Shown piece by piece: positions 55,401-64,000 of a DNA stretch of 64,000 nucleotides (position 1 is the stretch's first letter; each line of letters starts with the position of its first letter). The notes beneath the pieces are model-generated. The model was given only the letters and a program-made list of their open reading frames with translations, made no database searches and had not been told where the DNA came from. The translations under genes and the position numbers were made by a program. Location: positions 1-64,000 of IMG/VR virus record IMGVR_UViG_3300025828_004167. One strand, given 5' to 3'. The stretch is from a virus.

Positions 55401-56112
55401 CGTCCCTGCTGGGCTCGGTCATTATGTAGAATGGATGTCCCTGTGCTTCCACTGTGAACTTGTAGGTGTTGCCCCTCCAGAGCGTCATGTCTGGATTCCT
55501 CTCGTTCTCGAGATGTCGGAAAGTGTATGCCCTTCCGGAAGATCCGTCATCGGGTAGTGCTTCCACCTTGTATTCCGCTACCGCACCTGTGCCGACTGAA
55601 TCAATTTCTATGGCGCTCGGTCCATTGGGTAGCCAGTAGTATTCTCTGTAGTTGACCAACTTGTCGTAGTCTATGGCCGGGTTCCAACTGTACACGGTCT
55701 CCTTGTTGAGCCTGTCATGGTTGTCGACCTTGCCTCCTAGGTACTGGATCTGATTGATGTAGTCGTCATACGTTCCTGTGAACTTGACCTGGTCCTCTGG
55801 ATTCACCGAAGTTGTGTCTCTGTCCGTGTATGTCACGGCTGGTTCCAATTGATATGCGAACCTATCCCTGCTGGTGGCGCCTATGTATCTGTCTGTGATC
55901 TGCCTGGTGTAAGCGTCCTGCCTTCCTACGAACCCGTCTAATCTCTCCAGTTGACCTTTCTGTACTAGTGGATCTAAAGTGCTGGCCAGGAAACGCTGGT
56001 TGGTGTCGGTCCTGTAAAACGCTGGTAGGTGCTGTACCGTCCTACGATACTCGTTCGTGCCCTGCTTGACGACTTCGTTGTTGGTCAGTGCGTTAATTGG
56101 ATCGTCGGCCAT
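43474..56112 (-). CDS. Giant virion tail protein (4,212 aa) with cupredoxin-like and integrin-like propeller domains
   Basis: The largest gene in the window, placed directly after gp6 where T4 carries gp7/gp8, so a baseplate wedge or distal tail organelle is likely. The N-terminal 170 residues ([35 protein letters not shown]) look like a virion-attachment region. Residues about 205-295 form a cupredoxin-like domain with H226, C279, H282 and M285. A seven-repeat FG-GAP-type beta-propeller spans about residues 2080-2530. Near residue 3200 lie GGxGYxxxPTVTITG repeats, and the last 850 residues carry many GDGSTxxFTL hairpins. DGST occurs 19 times overall. Its start shares an A with the gp6 stop. 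Confidence 0.85.
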   Translation of the reverse strand: MADDPINALTNNEVVKQGTNEYRRTVQHLPAFYRTDTNQRFLASTLDPLVQKGQLERLDGFVGRQDAYTRQITDRYIGATSRDRFAYQLEPAVTYTDRDTTSVNPEDQVKFTGTYDDYINQIQYLGGKVDNHDRLNKETVYSWNPAIDYDKLVNYREYYWLPNGPSAIEIDSVGTGAVAEYKVEALPDDGSSGRAYTFRHLENERNPDMTLWRGNTYKFTVEAQGHPFYIMTEPSRDGIGADGSTSVLYTSGVTNNGADQGTVTFVVPDGAPDTLYYQCGNHDGMYGILHIRTVASTSQINVADDIVGVKNYKLRTLAFSNGMKIKFSSSKVPAAYRNKEYYVEGVGDAITLTDTTVLATPESYATDGSPVDKDYITIKRDSLDHNAWSRYNRWFHRSVIEKASQVNGTSTVLDETDRAKRPIIEFDSGLSLYNSGTVAKNPVDLFDTTTRDAFSQVSGQFGYFCDETAITDGMRIIFSADTDPLVRSKVYVANFVDAGDSTVLSLTLNEDTNGTALDKDTVFVKGGVNNKGKSYYYDAASTTWKITQQKTALNQQPLFNMYDNNHTSFDDATAYPNSSFAGAKVFAYATSDTATTDTVLGIKVKYNTINNVGDMVFESDHTSGTFTYQVDGKTVTKNLAEGHLHYTTGRTTHNSKSAWIKRTNESKQRVIRTHIVDDTEKRLFPIDFYTNSASLTDLEISVSVNGVRKTLTTDYTLVNGTTNKYVRFVKELKVNDQIRIAGYSSAIKVTNKGIYEIPENLSTNSLNQTIGTFTYGQILKHVTDIFDKNQDLTGAVPGATNLRDIPEARLKGGTIHQHEAPLVPAIFNLVDQEANAIAAIDYVNQEYEKWYNAFLTKAIGTAYEGVARDRVDEIIESINVGKNSSFPFFYEDMVGWGQNVSTRTYTVQGTSQKDYAMDSQHNVTTLSNRAVYVYLNDTQLVLGTDYTFSTTDDSINISKALAVGDTIVIKDYADTTGSYIPPTPTKLGMYPKFKPELFTDDTYTTNTTVIRRHDGSIIKAYGDERDDLILELEKRIYNNCKTAYDSTLLDIHDVLPSAFKSTDYTLVEIDDIMGTDFYVWAGRNSVQYINNTTFSEGSPFTYNYANSTGRLTGAKLPGHWRAIYKYHYDTDAPHTRPWEMLGYSEKPSTWDDTYGPAPYTSGNDILWNAVATAAGRYGKPGIANYLPVDASGNLLDPIAARLIDNFDIPSRRQPWKFGDQAPAETAWRRSSAYPFTVMKTLAITKPAKFFSNFFDVSRLSTNVAGNQIYADTGIRKQLSNAKYHLETLTDNNTGITTRYQTAGYQVFVVNHMVAKNLDPKTFYYDKMKNLNVQLAYKLGGFTDKDNIKVLTDSVSPGSTSGSKFIPDENYKILFRTSNPVESFNYSGVLIEKNTDIGVDGSTLLGGYKVLGYSTTKPYFKFNYPAKSTVAGTLSVTGSVAVSQYKNYQETVQTIPYGYVFSTIQDVADFLLGYGHWLESQSFRFNKYSNEIKETLNWTNAVREFLFWTTQEWSPGSAITVSPAADGFELDTNNSIVGRLRNLAGDYSLLDAGGRKIDIREISTKRVGKTFDLSVKSQDIGLYNISLNTVQKEHVLIFDNSTVFSDIIYEPFTGFRQQRLKLVGWKTANWNGDYYAPGFVFDAAQVTYWEDNTNYRIGDSVEYQGKFYVAKINHNSTGTFDSTNWTLKADKPAPQLIPNFDYKISQFNDFYNLETNNFDESQQQLAQRLIGYQSRDYLENLFVNDVSQYKFYQGYIREKGTQAAIDKLLKAKYENSDINLSLYPEWMIRTGVFGNTDSVENIQITLSDDQVNADPQSIELLDNTADTKEYRRSLAVIKETLYRKPVEYTAASTFSLLDYTKAGVDRDKAQVYKTAGYPQTEQVQHTAFDISDLLNLDINSITKNDLIWVANKQNKDWDVFRLTSAGIKIDQLSTSENATRLLIQFTGSHGLSAGSNTTEADYFAISNSEATTLNRVFQVASVPDHKTVIVDYDDNVDFIPTLADGSTADSYGNVYKFVSVRLSSMDNVNDRINYNVYNDKDENQQVKVEGDKVFADADSSGLWRVYEKQDPYTEFRTLSPDTTTADQDFGYRVVARNDGRTAVISAPGKGQGEIHFLFRSSHSAGTEYSVQATTTMTDNDDNTSRLGESLSISTDENFVIAGAPYTNVLTNDGSTRYYNEGLIKIYVWDPDTFKYGPLSTLTAPTDGSTANEDLNFGWAHKIAEPTTSSTRSTNQKYLFVTAPGHNNDTGRVYMYTWGIGADGSTYDTWTQDLIIDAPAGGSGQRFGHKLEVNDNGDILVVSSVASGNAGKVEIFVRTSQANDESTINSFALAQTLTGVEQDGSTLNTSFGESIAMSKDGTTLAIGAPGVDNADQADAGAVYIYKWNRDGSTNTYTLDQTINEPGDISDAKFGSSLSMNQSGTRLIIGAEKSANPRPMKFDSGETTFDLQDTNIIDLNTGSGAAYTATVYNTKFVLDDRIISDNVSENDDFGRGVCMIDNNLFIGAPKDEGNTGLTNDGTVYCYDLKVEDEYAWKNITTETVLVDIAKLGQVFDFDNKTKQIRDYYDLYDPMKGRILGVADREINIKSPWDPAVYNTGDNANTKTPWAENHIGEVWWDLSTVKWLWYEQGTQEYKVNNWGKTFPGSSIDIYEWTESQFTPTEWNTLSGTQEGAFSSVTGEASENFTVVQKYDSRVDTFVNRYYFWVKNRSSIPSNSVVNRKNTTALVANLIRNPENSGMKYYSVTDTNKLIINGVNDLVNSDIVLNVDIRTNSFDGDAHSVWKLVREGDPDYRPGHQIESRWWDSLCGKNISGDAVPDVDLSLNQKYGNNIRPRQSWYVDRFSALKEIIDYANSVLKKNQLVGQISLTNLDAKEPEPTSASGLWDGQVDTYAELGYLNTGDLSGTVNYLVKSDETANNYWAIYQWDGTEWSRTRIQTYNTSNYWSYTDWYKTDGDMVHDENTVIDKQVTFEYELDALDLAVGKHVKVTSADTGGWKLFMRTATGWENVGTENGTIRLSTKLYDYSQDATGYDGEDNFDDNTFDQEPVTETRKILTALRDDLFIGDLKFEYNTLFFTGLRKVLEEQTYVDWMFKTSFITAVNKVRQFDQRKTYTTGTDDWIESYINEVKPFHTKLREYKLGYNAPEQHDGVITDFDNPPFYDESIGKIRSINPATETTRLTQYPWQLWYDYHRKHVQSITVFYGGSGYEVAPTVTITGDDSTSATATATISGGAVTSITVTGIGFGYSTTPTVTITGGKADGSTPTDVAKAYANLGNDLVRDFNTTIKFDRIASTSTVVNWAANTSYAYGDKIRYDNELYKAVSPFTSTTDFDDNIGAVSKYYGDESGLTAADRIKGFYTPAAGMPGNELSQVMSGVDYGGTMVTGLLFTQSQGWDQSAWYDYPWDNYGLSRTVPFLADGSTNSYTFPTAPASGSVYYVYTSKDDSTRTKLSDVITGDGSTTTFTLSTTPDENALVEFIPADDDGVLTPTDDRTLDSIIKGGLFTKDGLYASALGSAPSDINVDGDEFLSPTTSYAPEEVVPGQIFDTVDIKVYTSPESGVPFITEKTYIGNGSTTTYSIGEYPGSLASVMVTVDGVTKKVSLDGSTAADYTVDVAAKTITFTSAPANTSIITTKVFAISGQNYRVLDQYTGDGSTVEFATSVREDFNIDSTASEIYVTKNGLPTTAFTSTVSSGSSFSNTLTITFVEPPAAGDFIQVAGFQKTGISRSVAQIRAEDIIYDGSTTTLPMTFPPGSVSPFHALTIVELDGKVLRGPDTTYYVGDGTTYSFGVTSGLSDGSTVDPAKVITSKDQIEVHYNGRKLVEGTVAQEGNYEVDLVTQTVHMQGTGAVEGDVIAITTLVDKHYTIDGGDSSSALVLDTAQIAADGHTLTNGSVLRVTTFNNALGTKMRREVLEGRPSGVHELYYTPLNSSYMFVWLNGQQLAQGFDYTLSGSTITISGKTIVSSDRLDVMYFALETATGATGYRIFKDMMNRTFYKRISKTHTTELTQTLSVDDETITVADGSVLANPQTVIGLDGSTVSTIIPGVVFIGKERIEYFTKTNNQLGQIKRGTLGTGVKEHGSGTAVVDASGTQTIPYVDTIYTNTFTGDGSTIAFTLSQTPSFASELDIFIGGQRLLLTSEDGSTINYSVDGSTNVVTLSTAPADAVQIKILHKRGQVWYTAKDGNPADGKGLQGSTSQQAQFIAEEPTNAPE

Positions 56113-59100
56113 TAATATCCTGCCCCACTACTGCCGGTGCTTGAACCGGAACCTGTTGTAGTAGAGCCTGATACCGCTGATCCTGTGGTGGTGTTGATAG
56201 TGGCAGTTGATGTTGATGTGACCACAGTTCCCGAAGCCTCAAGTTGATTGGCTCCAAGCGCTGTTATTATTGACACATCATCAACGGTGGCCCCACTGAT
56301 GAAAATCTCGTCTGCCGCTGAGTTTATCTGAAACAGAGACCCAAAACCCTGTCCTGATTGGTTTGGTACTATCACAACCGTCAGTAAGTCTGGTGCTAAC
56401 TGGTTGTGTACATATGCGGCTAATTCTGTGAAATAGAAAGTGTCTCCGAAGTCCCAGTTGTCTAAGGCAAAGAACTCGTTTATAGCGGCGATCACCCTGG
56501 TCTTGATCACTGCGTCTGTGACATTGGTTTTTGAGTTCTTCACGACCTTGAATGTTGCTTGAAGTTCTTCATTGGCACTTGTTCCAAATAATATCTTGTA
56601 CTTGACCGGATGATACACTATCTGATCGGACAGAGATTTCAATGGGTTTAACACACCCGAATAGTTTATACGCAGTGTGTCTGAAGTAGATGTTGTGGGT
56701 TTTGATCCACCGTCCTGTAGCCAAATCCTGAATAGGTTGTCATAGGTCCTCTCCAATAGGTAGACATCCACTATGTTTGAAACGCTAGGATCTATCCTGG
56801 TCTCTTGTCCTGCGTGGTGTTTGTACTGGAAGTCTATAGAACTTCTGCCTCTCCTCGCATAGTAATCTGTGGTTGTTGTCAAAATGTTTGTGGTTGAACT
56901 GTACTTCTTGACAACATTTTCCGTGTCTGCGTAAAAATAAAATAGTTGTCCGTCGGTGTATGTTGTTGTGTTTAGATTGATGTCAGTTTCGTTCTGTGTC
57001 ACCACGAAGTTACTCGCCGCGTAAGGTCGGAATCTTTCTATGGTGTCATATGAGATATACTTCTCGAAGAACACGAATTTTGTAGACACCGATGTGTCTG
57101 GTTCCACGAATATATCAAACAGTTCTGGGTTGTCTACGACGCCGTCGTCGTCACGGTCATAGAAACCAACCTTGATCTTCCTGTTGTCTTGGAATCCGTC
57201 GGCTTCGGTCACTGTGTCCGTGACCTGCCATGTGATGGGATGACCTATTGCGTTTCCTGAAGATAAAATAGAATTTGTCTTTAAAATTTTAACCGTATCT
57301 TTGACCACATTACCGGTCTTGTAATCGTAGATTCTTTCCTCCGTGTCATAATGGAATTTGTTCTGTGATTCTGATTCAAAAATGTAGTCCAGTTTTCTGT
57401 AGTGCACTGTGTAGGTGTTGCCGTCATTGGTGAATTTGAACCACCAACTGGCGTCTAGATTGGTGCCAGCAGTACTACCAGTGTTTGCTAGACTGAACAC
57501 AGTGCTGGTGCTTAGGTTGGTAGTTGTTATAACTCTCCATTCTTCGCTGTCCACATCATATCTAAGACCAAAGTCCTCATAGTTTTCTATCCTGTCTATG
57601 ATATCTGCCTCCAGCACAGTCGAAAAAGCAGTTGTGAAACTCGGGATCACCGCATTCAACACAGCACCGTTGGGTATAATATCATTCAGTGTGATAGGTC
57701 CCACTCCTGTGGAAAGATTACCTTGTCCGTTGTTCGAACCATCTCCCACAACGTCTGATATCTTAGCCCAGGCTCTGTCCTCGGCGTTGTCTGTACCTGA
57801 TGTCACTAGTGTTCCGTTCAAGAACTTTCTAGTGTCTGGTGATGTAAATTTTATCAGAGCACCTTCCTTGGCATATTTGAGATTAGATGTTGCAAAATTT
57901 CCCACAGCCAACGCACCGCCCGATGTGAAGTACCCAGTGTTAGTGTTGGTCGTGGTTGTTGTGGAATTCCATGTCGCTGTCAGTGACGTCAGGCTTTTGG
58001 CATCGTACTTGTCATAATAGAACTGCCTGGCATACGCTTCTTTTAATTTTGTTTCAACAGAACCATCAAGGACTGATTGTATTTCGCTCCTGTTGTTGAA
58101 GGTAAATGTGAATGTTGGTGTGCTCTCTTCCCTGTAGAGAATTCCGTCCTCAGCGAACACTGAAACGTTTGAATATGCCCCTGTTGGATCCAGTATCTCC
58201 TTGGCCCTTGAGATTCCCGAAGCGCTTCTGTTCACAGATCTAACCTTGACGATTTCTTGTGATGCCGACAATGGCACAACTTGGTAGTCTTCCGCTGTGA
58301 TCATCCTGTTCTGAGAGTAGTAAACCTGTGCCGCTTTTTCTCTGATCGAGTCATTTGATTCCGTCGCGGCCGAATTATAAACCGATTGTTTAAGACTCAA
58401 GGTAATCGTCAAAGTCTGTTGTGAACCATTAGCGTCTATGTAAGGAACAGATAATGATACCGCCTGCATGTCGGCAGGTTGTATTGCATACTTGGCGTTG
58501 TCGCTGATCCTGTAGTATGTTCTAAAGTTGCCCAATGGTAGATTAGAGAAGTTGCCGTCGCCAAACACAAGATCTATCGTGTCGTTGTTTTTTGTGACAA
58601 CATTGTAAATATTCCTTATATCTTTTGATAAAGAATTATAGATGGCGTTGTTGCCTGTCAGTGCTGGTACCTTGGTCCACTGTTCCGCAATCTGTCCAAA
58701 CTGATCCAATCTATACAACCATACATCGGTATTGTTAACATTACTGGTATCAAAACTTTTAACATAGTTTGTTATGGCGGTGTCTACAGAAAACTCCTGT
58801 CTCTCTATAGTTCCTTGTTTGAAAAGGAAAAAGAATCCTGTGCTGTTGGAACTATCTCCTGCTCCATCCGACCTATATGTGTATGTCAATCCGGTTCCGG
58901 GTACTGGAGACGATTCATAGATCGACTCCGAATCTGTTATAGTACTCGACACTATTTCAAATGCCCTTGTTGTTCCACCAATGCTTTTACTGAAAGTGAA
59001 TATCGGCAAATCCAGTTGATTGGAACTTAAAGTGTATACCTCTGTATCGACTCCACCTATCTTGTTTGCTTCTCTAGGACTGCCGAACAGTTGTCCGGTC

Positions 59101-59594
59101 TGGTTGGCCGCGTTCAATATAGCAATAAATTGTTCTCTGTAATTGGAGTTGGCGGAATCATTCCAAATTATAGTTTGGTTCGCTAAGTTTGTTCCCGAAC
59201 TGTCATTGACATTCTGTGTAGTAGATATAGAATCTACTTTTAATAGTCCTGTGGCTGGAAGGTTTCTCTTTGCGTTGTAGTTGATCAGACGTGCAAGCCT
59301 TAAAATAGAATTCCTCCTCTCGGCTGTCTCTAGGAAGTTCTCCCTTGCGTTGAGATCAACCCTGAATGACAGGGCCTGTGCTATGTAGGCTATCAGATCT
59401 ATGAGGGCCACATACTCAGAACTCTCAACGAAATCATTGAAGTCATCTGGATAGTTCTCCTGAAGATACGCCACCATAGTTCTCCTCAGTGTCTCGAAGT
59501 CGTAACTTTTGAAGTCTGCCTGTTGGAAAGCCTGGTAGATCTTACGCCAATCCTCGGCTACTAGTAATCTGTTCTGTCTATCTGTTGTGGCCAT
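56112..59594 (-). CDS. gp6: Baseplate wedge protein gp6-like
   Basis: An 1,160-residue baseplate wedge protein of the T4 gp6 family. The diagnostic N-terminal region is present ([66 protein letters not shown]). [19 protein letters not shown] segment lies in the middle, and the C-terminus contains [24 protein letters not shown] and the wedge-core helix [20 protein letters not shown]. It is nearly twice T4 gp6 (660), with large insertions between the conserved ends and a Ser/Thr/Gly-rich tail. TATAAATA lies 14 bases before the ATG and no ribosome site is seen. Confidence 0.88.
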   Translation of the reverse strand: MATTDRQNRLLVAEDWRKIYQAFQQADFKSYDFETLRRTMVAYLQENYPDDFNDFVESSEYVALIDLIAYIAQALSFRVDLNARENFLETAERRNSILRLARLINYNAKRNLPATGLLKVDSISTTQNVNDSSGTNLANQTIIWNDSANSNYREQFIAILNAANQTGQLFGSPREANKIGGVDTEVYTLSSNQLDLPIFTFSKSIGGTTRAFEIVSSTITDSESIYESSPVPGTGLTYTYRSDGAGDSSNSTGFFFLFKQGTIERQEFSVDTAITNYVKSFDTSNVNNTDVWLYRLDQFGQIAEQWTKVPALTGNNAIYNSLSKDIRNIYNVVTKNNDTIDLVFGDGNFSNLPLGNFRTYYRISDNAKYAIQPADMQAVSLSVPYIDANGSQQTLTITLSLKQSVYNSAATESNDSIREKAAQVYYSQNRMITAEDYQVVPLSASQEIVKVRSVNRSASGISRAKEILDPTGAYSNVSVFAEDGILYREESTPTFTFTFNNRSEIQSVLDGSVETKLKEAYARQFYYDKYDAKSLTSLTATWNSTTTTTNTNTGYFTSGGALAVGNFATSNLKYAKEGALIKFTSPDTRKFLNGTLVTSGTDNAEDRAWAKISDVVGDGSNNGQGNLSTGVGPITLNDIIPNGAVLNAVIPSFTTAFSTVLEADIIDRIENYEDFGLRYDVDSEEWRVITTTNLSTSTVFSLANTGSTAGTNLDASWWFKFTNDGNTYTVHYRKLDYIFESESQNKFHYDTEERIYDYKTGNVVKDTVKILKTNSILSSGNAIGHPITWQVTDTVTEADGFQDNRKIKVGFYDRDDDGVVDNPELFDIFVEPDTSVSTKFVFFEKYISYDTIERFRPYAASNFVVTQNETDINLNTTTYTDGQLFYFYADTENVVKKYSSTTNILTTTTDYYARRGRSSIDFQYKHHAGQETRIDPSVSNIVDVYLLERTYDNLFRIWLQDGGSKPTTSTSDTLRINYSGVLNPLKSLSDQIVYHPVKYKILFGTSANEELQATFKVVKNSKTNVTDAVIKTRVIAAINEFFALDNWDFGDTFYFTELAAYVHNQLAPDLLTVVIVPNQSGQGFGSLFQINSAADEIFISGATVDDVSIITALGANQLEASGTVVTSTSTATINTTTGSAVSGSTTTGSGSSTGSSGAGY

Positions 59595-59608
59595 TGTATA
59601 TACAACGG

Positions 59609-59616
59609 TATTTATA
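59609..59616 (-). promoter_or_regulatory. Late promoter motif (TATAAATA) before gp6
   Basis: A perfect T4-type late -10 element on the minus strand in the 42-bp gap between gp25 and gp6. The predicted start is about six bases downstream, leaving a leader of about eight bases. The gene order (late promoter before a baseplate gene) and exact consensus make it the best late-promoter candidate in the window. Confidence 0.68.
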
Positions 59617-59636
59617 TGCGAGGAAATGTGCGTATA

Positions 59637-60041
59637 TTAAGATAGACGTAGAAGCGAGTTCTCATCAAAGTTGAACCTCAGTTTCTCAGTGATGTTCAGG
59701 GGCACATATGTTATAGTGGCCTGTATAGCCAAGCCCTTATCGGCTTCTGTGACCAGTATCTCCTGTGTGCTGATACGTGGATCCGCGTTAAGGTTTGCTG
59801 TGACATCCTCCACTATAGCCTCTTTCAATGCTTCCGTGAAGGGCTCAAACAACGCATCATATATTATAGTTCCAAACTCAGGATTCTCCACACGCTCGCC
59901 TTTCCTGACGGAAAGCCTGTTGATGAGGTCCTGTTTGGCAACCTCGAAGTCGTACAGTTTGAAGTTTTGCTTATCCGCACGGCTACTGAAACCCTTGAAG
60001 GTCACTTTCCTGTTTGATAGGTCTTGGTTCTTCTCTGCCAT
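59637..60041 (-). CDS. gp25: Baseplate wedge protein gp25-like
   Basis: A 134-residue member of the gp25/GpW family that nucleates the contractile sheath. It shows the characteristic core RKGERVENPEFGTIIYDALFEPF, with LKEAIVEDVTANLNADPRI and the closing beta unit ITYVPLNITEKLRFNF. Size equals T4 gp25 (132). It shares a TAATG junction with the hub-like gene upstream and is followed by gp6 after a gap with a late promoter. Confidence 0.92.
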   Translation of the reverse strand: MAEKNQDLSNRKVTFKGFSSRADKQNFKLYDFEVAKQDLINRLSVRKGERVENPEFGTIIYDALFEPFTEALKEAIVEDVTANLNADPRISTQEILVTEADKGLAIQATITYVPLNITEKLRFNFDENSLLRLS

Positions 60042-62494
60042 TAGTTCAATCTCCTAAATTCCACGTCCACTTTATTATAGTCAACCATGTAGAATCCCGT
60101 GTCGGTTATAACACTGGCCCACGGCACCTCTTGTGCCATCACGCCCTGGTATGTGCCCGGCAACTGCTTGTATTTAAACTCGTAGATGTTGATTCCCTGT
60201 GCGGATCTGCCGATTAATTTTATGTCTTCCTTCAATCTTTGGTCACTGAATTTAAATCCACTGAAGAAATTCTTGACCACACCACCTATGGCACCTATCT
60301 TGCTGGATAGATTCACTCCCACGTTCTGTAGGAAACTCTGTCCCAATCTAGAGGCGTCCCTGGCGTTGAACAGTCCCGCCTTGCTGGCCAGGCTCTTGAC
60401 CTGGTTCATGCCCACTATCTTGCCACCTACAACACTTGAGTACGTCTGAGTTATACTGCTTAGGTTAGATATGCTTGGCACTATGTTGCCCGCTGAAAGA
60501 TTCTTTGTGAGACCTTGAACAGAGTTCAAGGCGTTATTGGCCAAATCAATGTTGCCAGAAATTCCAGACAGTGTGTTATTACCCAGTGTGAACAGTTCAC
60601 CTGCTTGATTGACGAAAACGTTGTCCTTGAACAGTTCCGTGCTCTTGCCCGTGAACGACTCCACCACCTGTGACGTTAGATTTGATGTCAGATTCTTAAC
60701 ATCTGTGTTGAATTCGAATCCTTTGATCTTCTCTGATATACTGTCCTTGATGTCGAAAGGTAGATTTATTTTATTTGTTATTCCGTAGATGTCATTGTAC
60801 TTAGATCCGAAGTCGGTGAGTAGTTGTTTGGCTTTGACTGCATTGGTGCTCGATCCCATCTTCTGTTTCACGTACTCCAGTGCGTCCGCTTGGTATTGCG
60901 CATCTCTAATCGCGCTGTTCTCACTCAGCCTGTTCTGCTGGTTGACGAATTCGGCCGTACCTGGTGTGTTGGCCAACTGGCTCCATCTCTTCTTGTCATC
61001 ACTGTCCACCGGTATGATTCCATCATTACCGATCACGCTGGCCCTGAACATGGGTTCGTGTGTGACGAATCTGTGTACTGTGGTCTTGGTCTTCCTTGTG
61101 AACTGTTCTAGAGGTTTGATGCCTTTCTGTGTGAGCTCCACATCTCCCTCGTCCCTCAACTGCATTCCTGCTTTTTCTGGTGTGAGCCAATTTGGCCCCC
61201 ACGTTGGGCTCGCGCTGGTCGAGTTGAAGTGAACCTGCGATCCCGCTAGGTGTATCTGTCCGGAAGCGCCATGTAACTGTGTGCCACCGGTGAATGATGA
61301 TATTCCGTCCCTAGCATAGTCTCTTACAGATCCCGCCTGCGAACTATTAAGTATGCCCTTCTCTCCGAGGTTCAACAGTAGGTCAGCAGAGTGTATCATC
61401 TCCTTGGCCGAACTGAATCTTACCTGTCCGTTGGCATGCATGTTGATGTTGCTGTCTGAGTGCAGGTTGAAGTCTCCCTCTGTCCTCATATTGATACCAC
61501 CCACTCCGGAGTATAGATCTATCCTACCGTTGCTCTGCATCTCTATCCAGGCGTTTCCCGAACCGTTTGCTATGTACACAACACCCTCGGTGTCGTGCAT
61601 CAAAAGTTGATGTCCCGAAGCAGTTCTTAACCTTGTCAGTTGGTTCGTACCGTTAACGGCACCGTCGTCCATAACAAACGTGTGACCTGTGGTCCTTGTC
61701 ACGTAGTCGGTGGCTTCTGAATCTTTTGAACCCACTTTCTTCTTTGGTGTGCCGGTATCTTTCCTACCCGGTGTGCTTATACCAAACACCTGACTGGGTG
61801 TCTCTCTCCTGGCCGACGACGTCGTTGTTCCCCTAATTGGATCAGCTATCAAGCCCTGTTTCAACAACACATCCGCGAAAGGATGTATAGGTTTTGGGGT
61901 TGACTCATAATTACCATTGGCGAGAGCACCAGGTGTGTTCCTGTTAAGTTCACCGGCTGGTACTGTTTTTGTTCCGTAATTTTTTTGCTTGTCGATTAAA
62001 TCTTGTTGTGCGCCCGGGGGGCCTTCCTGTTCCCCGGTCACTTTGTCCCAAGTGTTGGCACTGGCCGCTATTCCCGGTGTCATGTGGTTGGTGTAGGGAT
62101 CCTGAACACAACCTATCCAATAGGCCTGGTCCATCTTGCCCTCGGCAAATATGACGAGAACCTTGGTGTCTAGGTCAGGTGGCACCGCCCAGAAACCATA
62201 CGAATGTTGACTGTCCTCGAACTCCCTGGAAACACCGTTGGTGTACTGTGCGCCCTTGGCACCATAGAAAGGTGATAGGTAGTCACAGGTTATCAACTGC
62301 TTCTCTGTGGGGTTCTCTGTCTTTACTAGGCTTGGTATGAAAACCTTGAGCCTTCCCATCCTGGCTGGGTCCTTGTTGCCCTTGACTATGCCAAGGTAGG
62401 GTCCGGAGTTAGTGACCGACCATTCCTGGTTCCAGTTACTGCCCGACGGTTTGGGTGTCGAAGCGTGTCCTTTCAAATAATCTCTCTGTGCCAT
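60041..62494 (-). CDS. gp5: Baseplate hub / spike protein gp5-like with S74 chaperone domain
   Basis: An 817-residue hub protein. Residues about 30-140 (GPYLGIVKGNKDPARMGRLKVFIPSL, YGFWAVPPDLDTKVLVIFAEGK) match the OB-fold domain of gp5/VgrG-like hub proteins. The middle (TEGVVYIANGSGNAWIEMQSNG, NLHSDSNINMHANG) is a run of short beta repeats like a spike. No lysozyme domain is seen, unlike T4 gp5. The C-terminus ends with SDQRLKEDIKLIG...GVMAQEVPWA, a peptidase_S74 intramolecular chaperone that trims itself after trimer folding. It directly precedes gp25. Confidence 0.85.
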   Translation of the reverse strand: MAQRDYLKGHASTPKPSGSNWNQEWSVTNSGPYLGIVKGNKDPARMGRLKVFIPSLVKTENPTEKQLITCDYLSPFYGAKGAQYTNGVSREFEDSQHSYGFWAVPPDLDTKVLVIFAEGKMDQAYWIGCVQDPYTNHMTPGIAASANTWDKVTGEQEGPPGAQQDLIDKQKNYGTKTVPAGELNRNTPGALANGNYESTPKPIHPFADVLLKQGLIADPIRGTTTSSARRETPSQVFGISTPGRKDTGTPKKKVGSKDSEATDYVTRTTGHTFVMDDGAVNGTNQLTRLRTASGHQLLMHDTEGVVYIANGSGNAWIEMQSNGRIDLYSGVGGINMRTEGDFNLHSDSNINMHANGQVRFSSAKEMIHSADLLLNLGEKGILNSSQAGSVRDYARDGISSFTGGTQLHGASGQIHLAGSQVHFNSTSASPTWGPNWLTPEKAGMQLRDEGDVELTQKGIKPLEQFTRKTKTTVHRFVTHEPMFRASVIGNDGIIPVDSDDKKRWSQLANTPGTAEFVNQQNRLSENSAIRDAQYQADALEYVKQKMGSSTNAVKAKQLLTDFGSKYNDIYGITNKINLPFDIKDSISEKIKGFEFNTDVKNLTSNLTSQVVESFTGKSTELFKDNVFVNQAGELFTLGNNTLSGISGNIDLANNALNSVQGLTKNLSAGNIVPSISNLSSITQTYSSVVGGKIVGMNQVKSLASKAGLFNARDASRLGQSFLQNVGVNLSSKIGAIGGVVKNFFSGFKFSDQRLKEDIKLIGRSAQGINIYEFKYKQLPGTYQGVMAQEVPWASVITDTGFYMVDYNKVDVEFRRLN

Positions 62495-64000
62495 TAACTA
62501 AAAAATCCTTTTATTTTAGAAATCAAGTCAGTGAACTTTCTTCCTATGTTACTTACATCCTTGTACACACCCTGCAGTTCGGTAACGAGTTTCTGTGCCT
62601 CACTGAAGGTTTTTACTTCAGATGTAGTGCCGTCTTTTGATAACACAACAGATGTGGGCACAGGGTTAGATATAGTCACTCCTTGATTGTTAAATCTTGT
62701 TATCTGTAATACGTTGGTGTATTTGCCGTCCGAGAAATTGTGTTCCACTCCGATCACCCTGTACAGTCCGCTGAACTCGGCCGACTGATCACTCTGGAGG
62801 TCATACACCCCTGTCCTGTCATTGAGATCTGTGGGCATCCTGAAATTCAGGAGCACGATGGGTTCCGCCACGTCGGGATTGTAGCAACGGAACTCATCGT
62901 TCCATATCCTGTTCCTGGCACTCTGCCAGTAGTCCATGTCTGTGTCCCTGTGTATGCGTTTGGTACCAAATAATTCAGGACTCACTGGTATGAACTGGCT
63001 CTGTCCCAGCCATGCGGGATCGCCCAGTATCTCCATCCTGATGTTGACCATGTCCGCCAACGGGTGTGTCAACGTGTCAAGGAACGCGTCCAGTTCTGTG
63101 GGCGTGCCTCCGGTCTTGCCCGTGCCCGGGCTGGAGAATATGGTGGACTCGGTCTTCAGTAGTAGATTGCCATCTCCGAAATGTTCTTGTGCCGTCGTCC
63201 CTCCCGTGGGCTGACCCCTGACATTCTCCACCGTGTTCTTCCTGGTGTTGGTGGCCTGCACGTCCTTGAGTGCGCCTTGGTAATAAGCCACCCTGTAGTT
63301 GATGTTTAGGTCCAACACATCCACGTTGTCGCCCGTGAATATGTAGTTGTAGGTCTTGAACACGAAGTTCTTGAAGTTCTTTCCTGTGCTCACCCCTGGT
63401 ATGGACAACGAGTAGGCGTGTATCTTGTAGGGCTCTATGGTGAACTTGATTATCTTGGGATTGGTCGCACGTTTCAAATCAAAATTGCTGTCGTCGGGTA
63501 TCACACTGGATTTTATCCTGAAGTATTTGAAATAGAATTCCTCGGCTTGTTCCAGCACCGCCTGTGCGCCACCCTTGAACTGTGCCAGGCCCAACTCCCT
63601 GGATGCTTTCTGTCGGAACTCTTTGTATTTCTTTTCAGTGAAATCCGGATGTCCCTTCATTATCTCCTCGAGTACCTTGATGATGTTGTTTCCTGTGTTG
63701 ACCTTCATGAATTCCACCGGAACGTCTCCTGTGTCCACCACACCAACCACCTCGGTCTGTTGCTTGTACATTCCTGTCTGATCTATGCTACTGACATCGA
63801 ATGTCTTCTCAGGATTGAGATCCTCGTGTATGGAAATCTGATACTTGTCTGGTATACCGATCTTGCCCGCCGCTCGATCATCCTCCGCCCCTTGGTTCAT
63901 GAGGTCCTCCAGCGCTTTGACAACATCCGCGACGGTCTTGCCCTGTGGGTAGAGACTGCCCGACGTCTTCAACTCCGTGTAGGTGTTGACGAACCCGAAC
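62494..64000 (-). CDS. Baseplate hub-like structural protein (5' end beyond window)
   Basis: At least 500 residues; the frame is open to the right edge, so the first Met seen is not a real start (it is a TTG). The C-terminal third has SGLYRVIGVEHNFSDGKYTNVLQITRF, a pattern of gp27/late-control-D-like hub proteins, in which a beta-barrel collar holds the spike. A coiled C-terminal helix (AQKLVTELQGVYKDVSNIGRKFTDLIS) follows. It overlaps the gp5-like gene as TAATG, the expected neighbour for a hub. The specific family is inferred. Confidence 0.65.
   Translation of the reverse strand, partial: FGFVNTYTELKTSGSLYPQGKTVADVVKALEDLMNQGAEDDRAAGKIGIPDKYQISIHEDLNPEKTFDVSSIDQTGMYKQQTEVVGVVDTGDVPVEFMKVNTGNNIIKVLEEIMKGHPDFTEKKYKEFRQKASRELGLAQFKGGAQAVLEQAEEFYFKYFRIKSSVIPDDSNFDLKRATNPKIIKFTIEPYKIHAYSLSIPGVSTGKNFKNFVFKTYNYIFTGDNVDVLDLNINYRVAYYQGALKDVQATNTRKNTVENVRGQPTGGTTAQEHFGDGNLLLKTESTIFSSPGTGKTGGTPTELDAFLDTLTHPLADMVNIRMEILGDPAWLGQSQFIPVSPELFGTKRIHRDTDMDYWQSARNRIWNDEFRCYNPDVAEPIVLLNFRMPTDLNDRTGVYDLQSDQSAEFSGLYRVIGVEHNFSDGKYTNVLQITRFNNQGVTISNPVPTSVVLSKDGTTSEVKTFSEAQKLVTELQGVYKDVSNIGRKFTDLISKIKGFFS

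Noticed and set aside
43474-56112. Diversity-generating retroelement as the source of the DGST repeats
   Set aside because: No reverse transcriptase gene or template/variable repeat pair is visible, and DGST copies differ at synonymous positions rather than at adenines.
1-64000. tRNA, rRNA, CRISPR arrays, integrase or insertion sequences
   Set aside because: No cloverleaf-like block, spaced repeat array, transposase or recombinase motif was seen. Gene-free gaps are all under about 150 bp once the small genes at 1605, 1712, 8033 and 10363 are included.

Overview
The window looks like part of the genome of a marine T4-like myovirus. The right end carries a T4-type baseplate block read leftward: a hub-like protein, a gp5-like hub protein, gp25, gp6, then a 4,212-residue tail protein and several fibre or structural proteins. 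The left end carries a rightward run of small phage genes beside a MoxR-type AAA+ ATPase and a VWA metallopeptidase-like protein. Genes are packed with ATGA, TAATG or short overlaps. I see no integrase, tRNA, rRNA, IS element or CRISPR array. The host cannot be named from the sequence. Most of the window has moderate GC and uses AGG (Arg) and ATA (Ile) heavily. One small segment (about 36.34-37.39 kb) is far more AT-rich.

Layout. (1) 1-3566, plus strand: the 3' end of a MoxR ATPase gene, its VWA partner, two single-helix membrane peptides that overlap their neighbours, and six unknown phage proteins with one sigma70-like promoter. (2) 3556-25100, almost all minus strand: sugar and modification genes (DegT aminotransferase, NAD-dependent epimerase, NodU-type carbamoyltransferase, glycosyltransferase-like proteins, two SGNH-type hydrolases, a GNAT protein) together with seven minus-strand radical SAM enzymes, five of them paralogues with an N-terminal twitch/SPASM-like cysteine domain. 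A B12-binding-type radical SAM gene sits inverted inside this block. (3) 25149-27750: two tail-fibre or structural genes. (4) 27761-40485, minus strand: nine 2-oxoglutarate/Fe(II) oxygenase-like proteins counting the one at 16.3 kb (eight lie here), three methyltransferases, a PP-loop ATP pyrophosphatase, a compact fatty-acid desaturase, a nitroreductase-like protein, two small glycosyltransferases and a radical SAM enzyme split over two AT-rich genes. (5) 40538-64000, minus strand: fibre and structural proteins, the giant tail protein, gp6, gp25, the gp5-like hub protein and a partial hub-like gene.

How it fits together. The accessory blocks (about 37 kb) lie between and beside tail-fibre genes and hold an unusually dense set of group-transfer, hydroxylating and radical enzymes. 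Two readings are possible: a phage-encoded line that builds or alters a glycan (host surface or virion), or one that modifies the phage's own tail proteins after translation. The giant tail protein has an apparently intact type-1 copper site, a seven-repeat integrin-like beta-propeller and 19 copies of the tetrapeptide DGST. These make it a plausible receptor-contact organelle and a plausible modification substrate. Late-promoter-like NATAAATA motifs and TTGaaN-N17-TATAAT promoters lie only a few bases before several lead genes that lack a Shine-Dalgarno sequence, which suggests leaderless transcripts.
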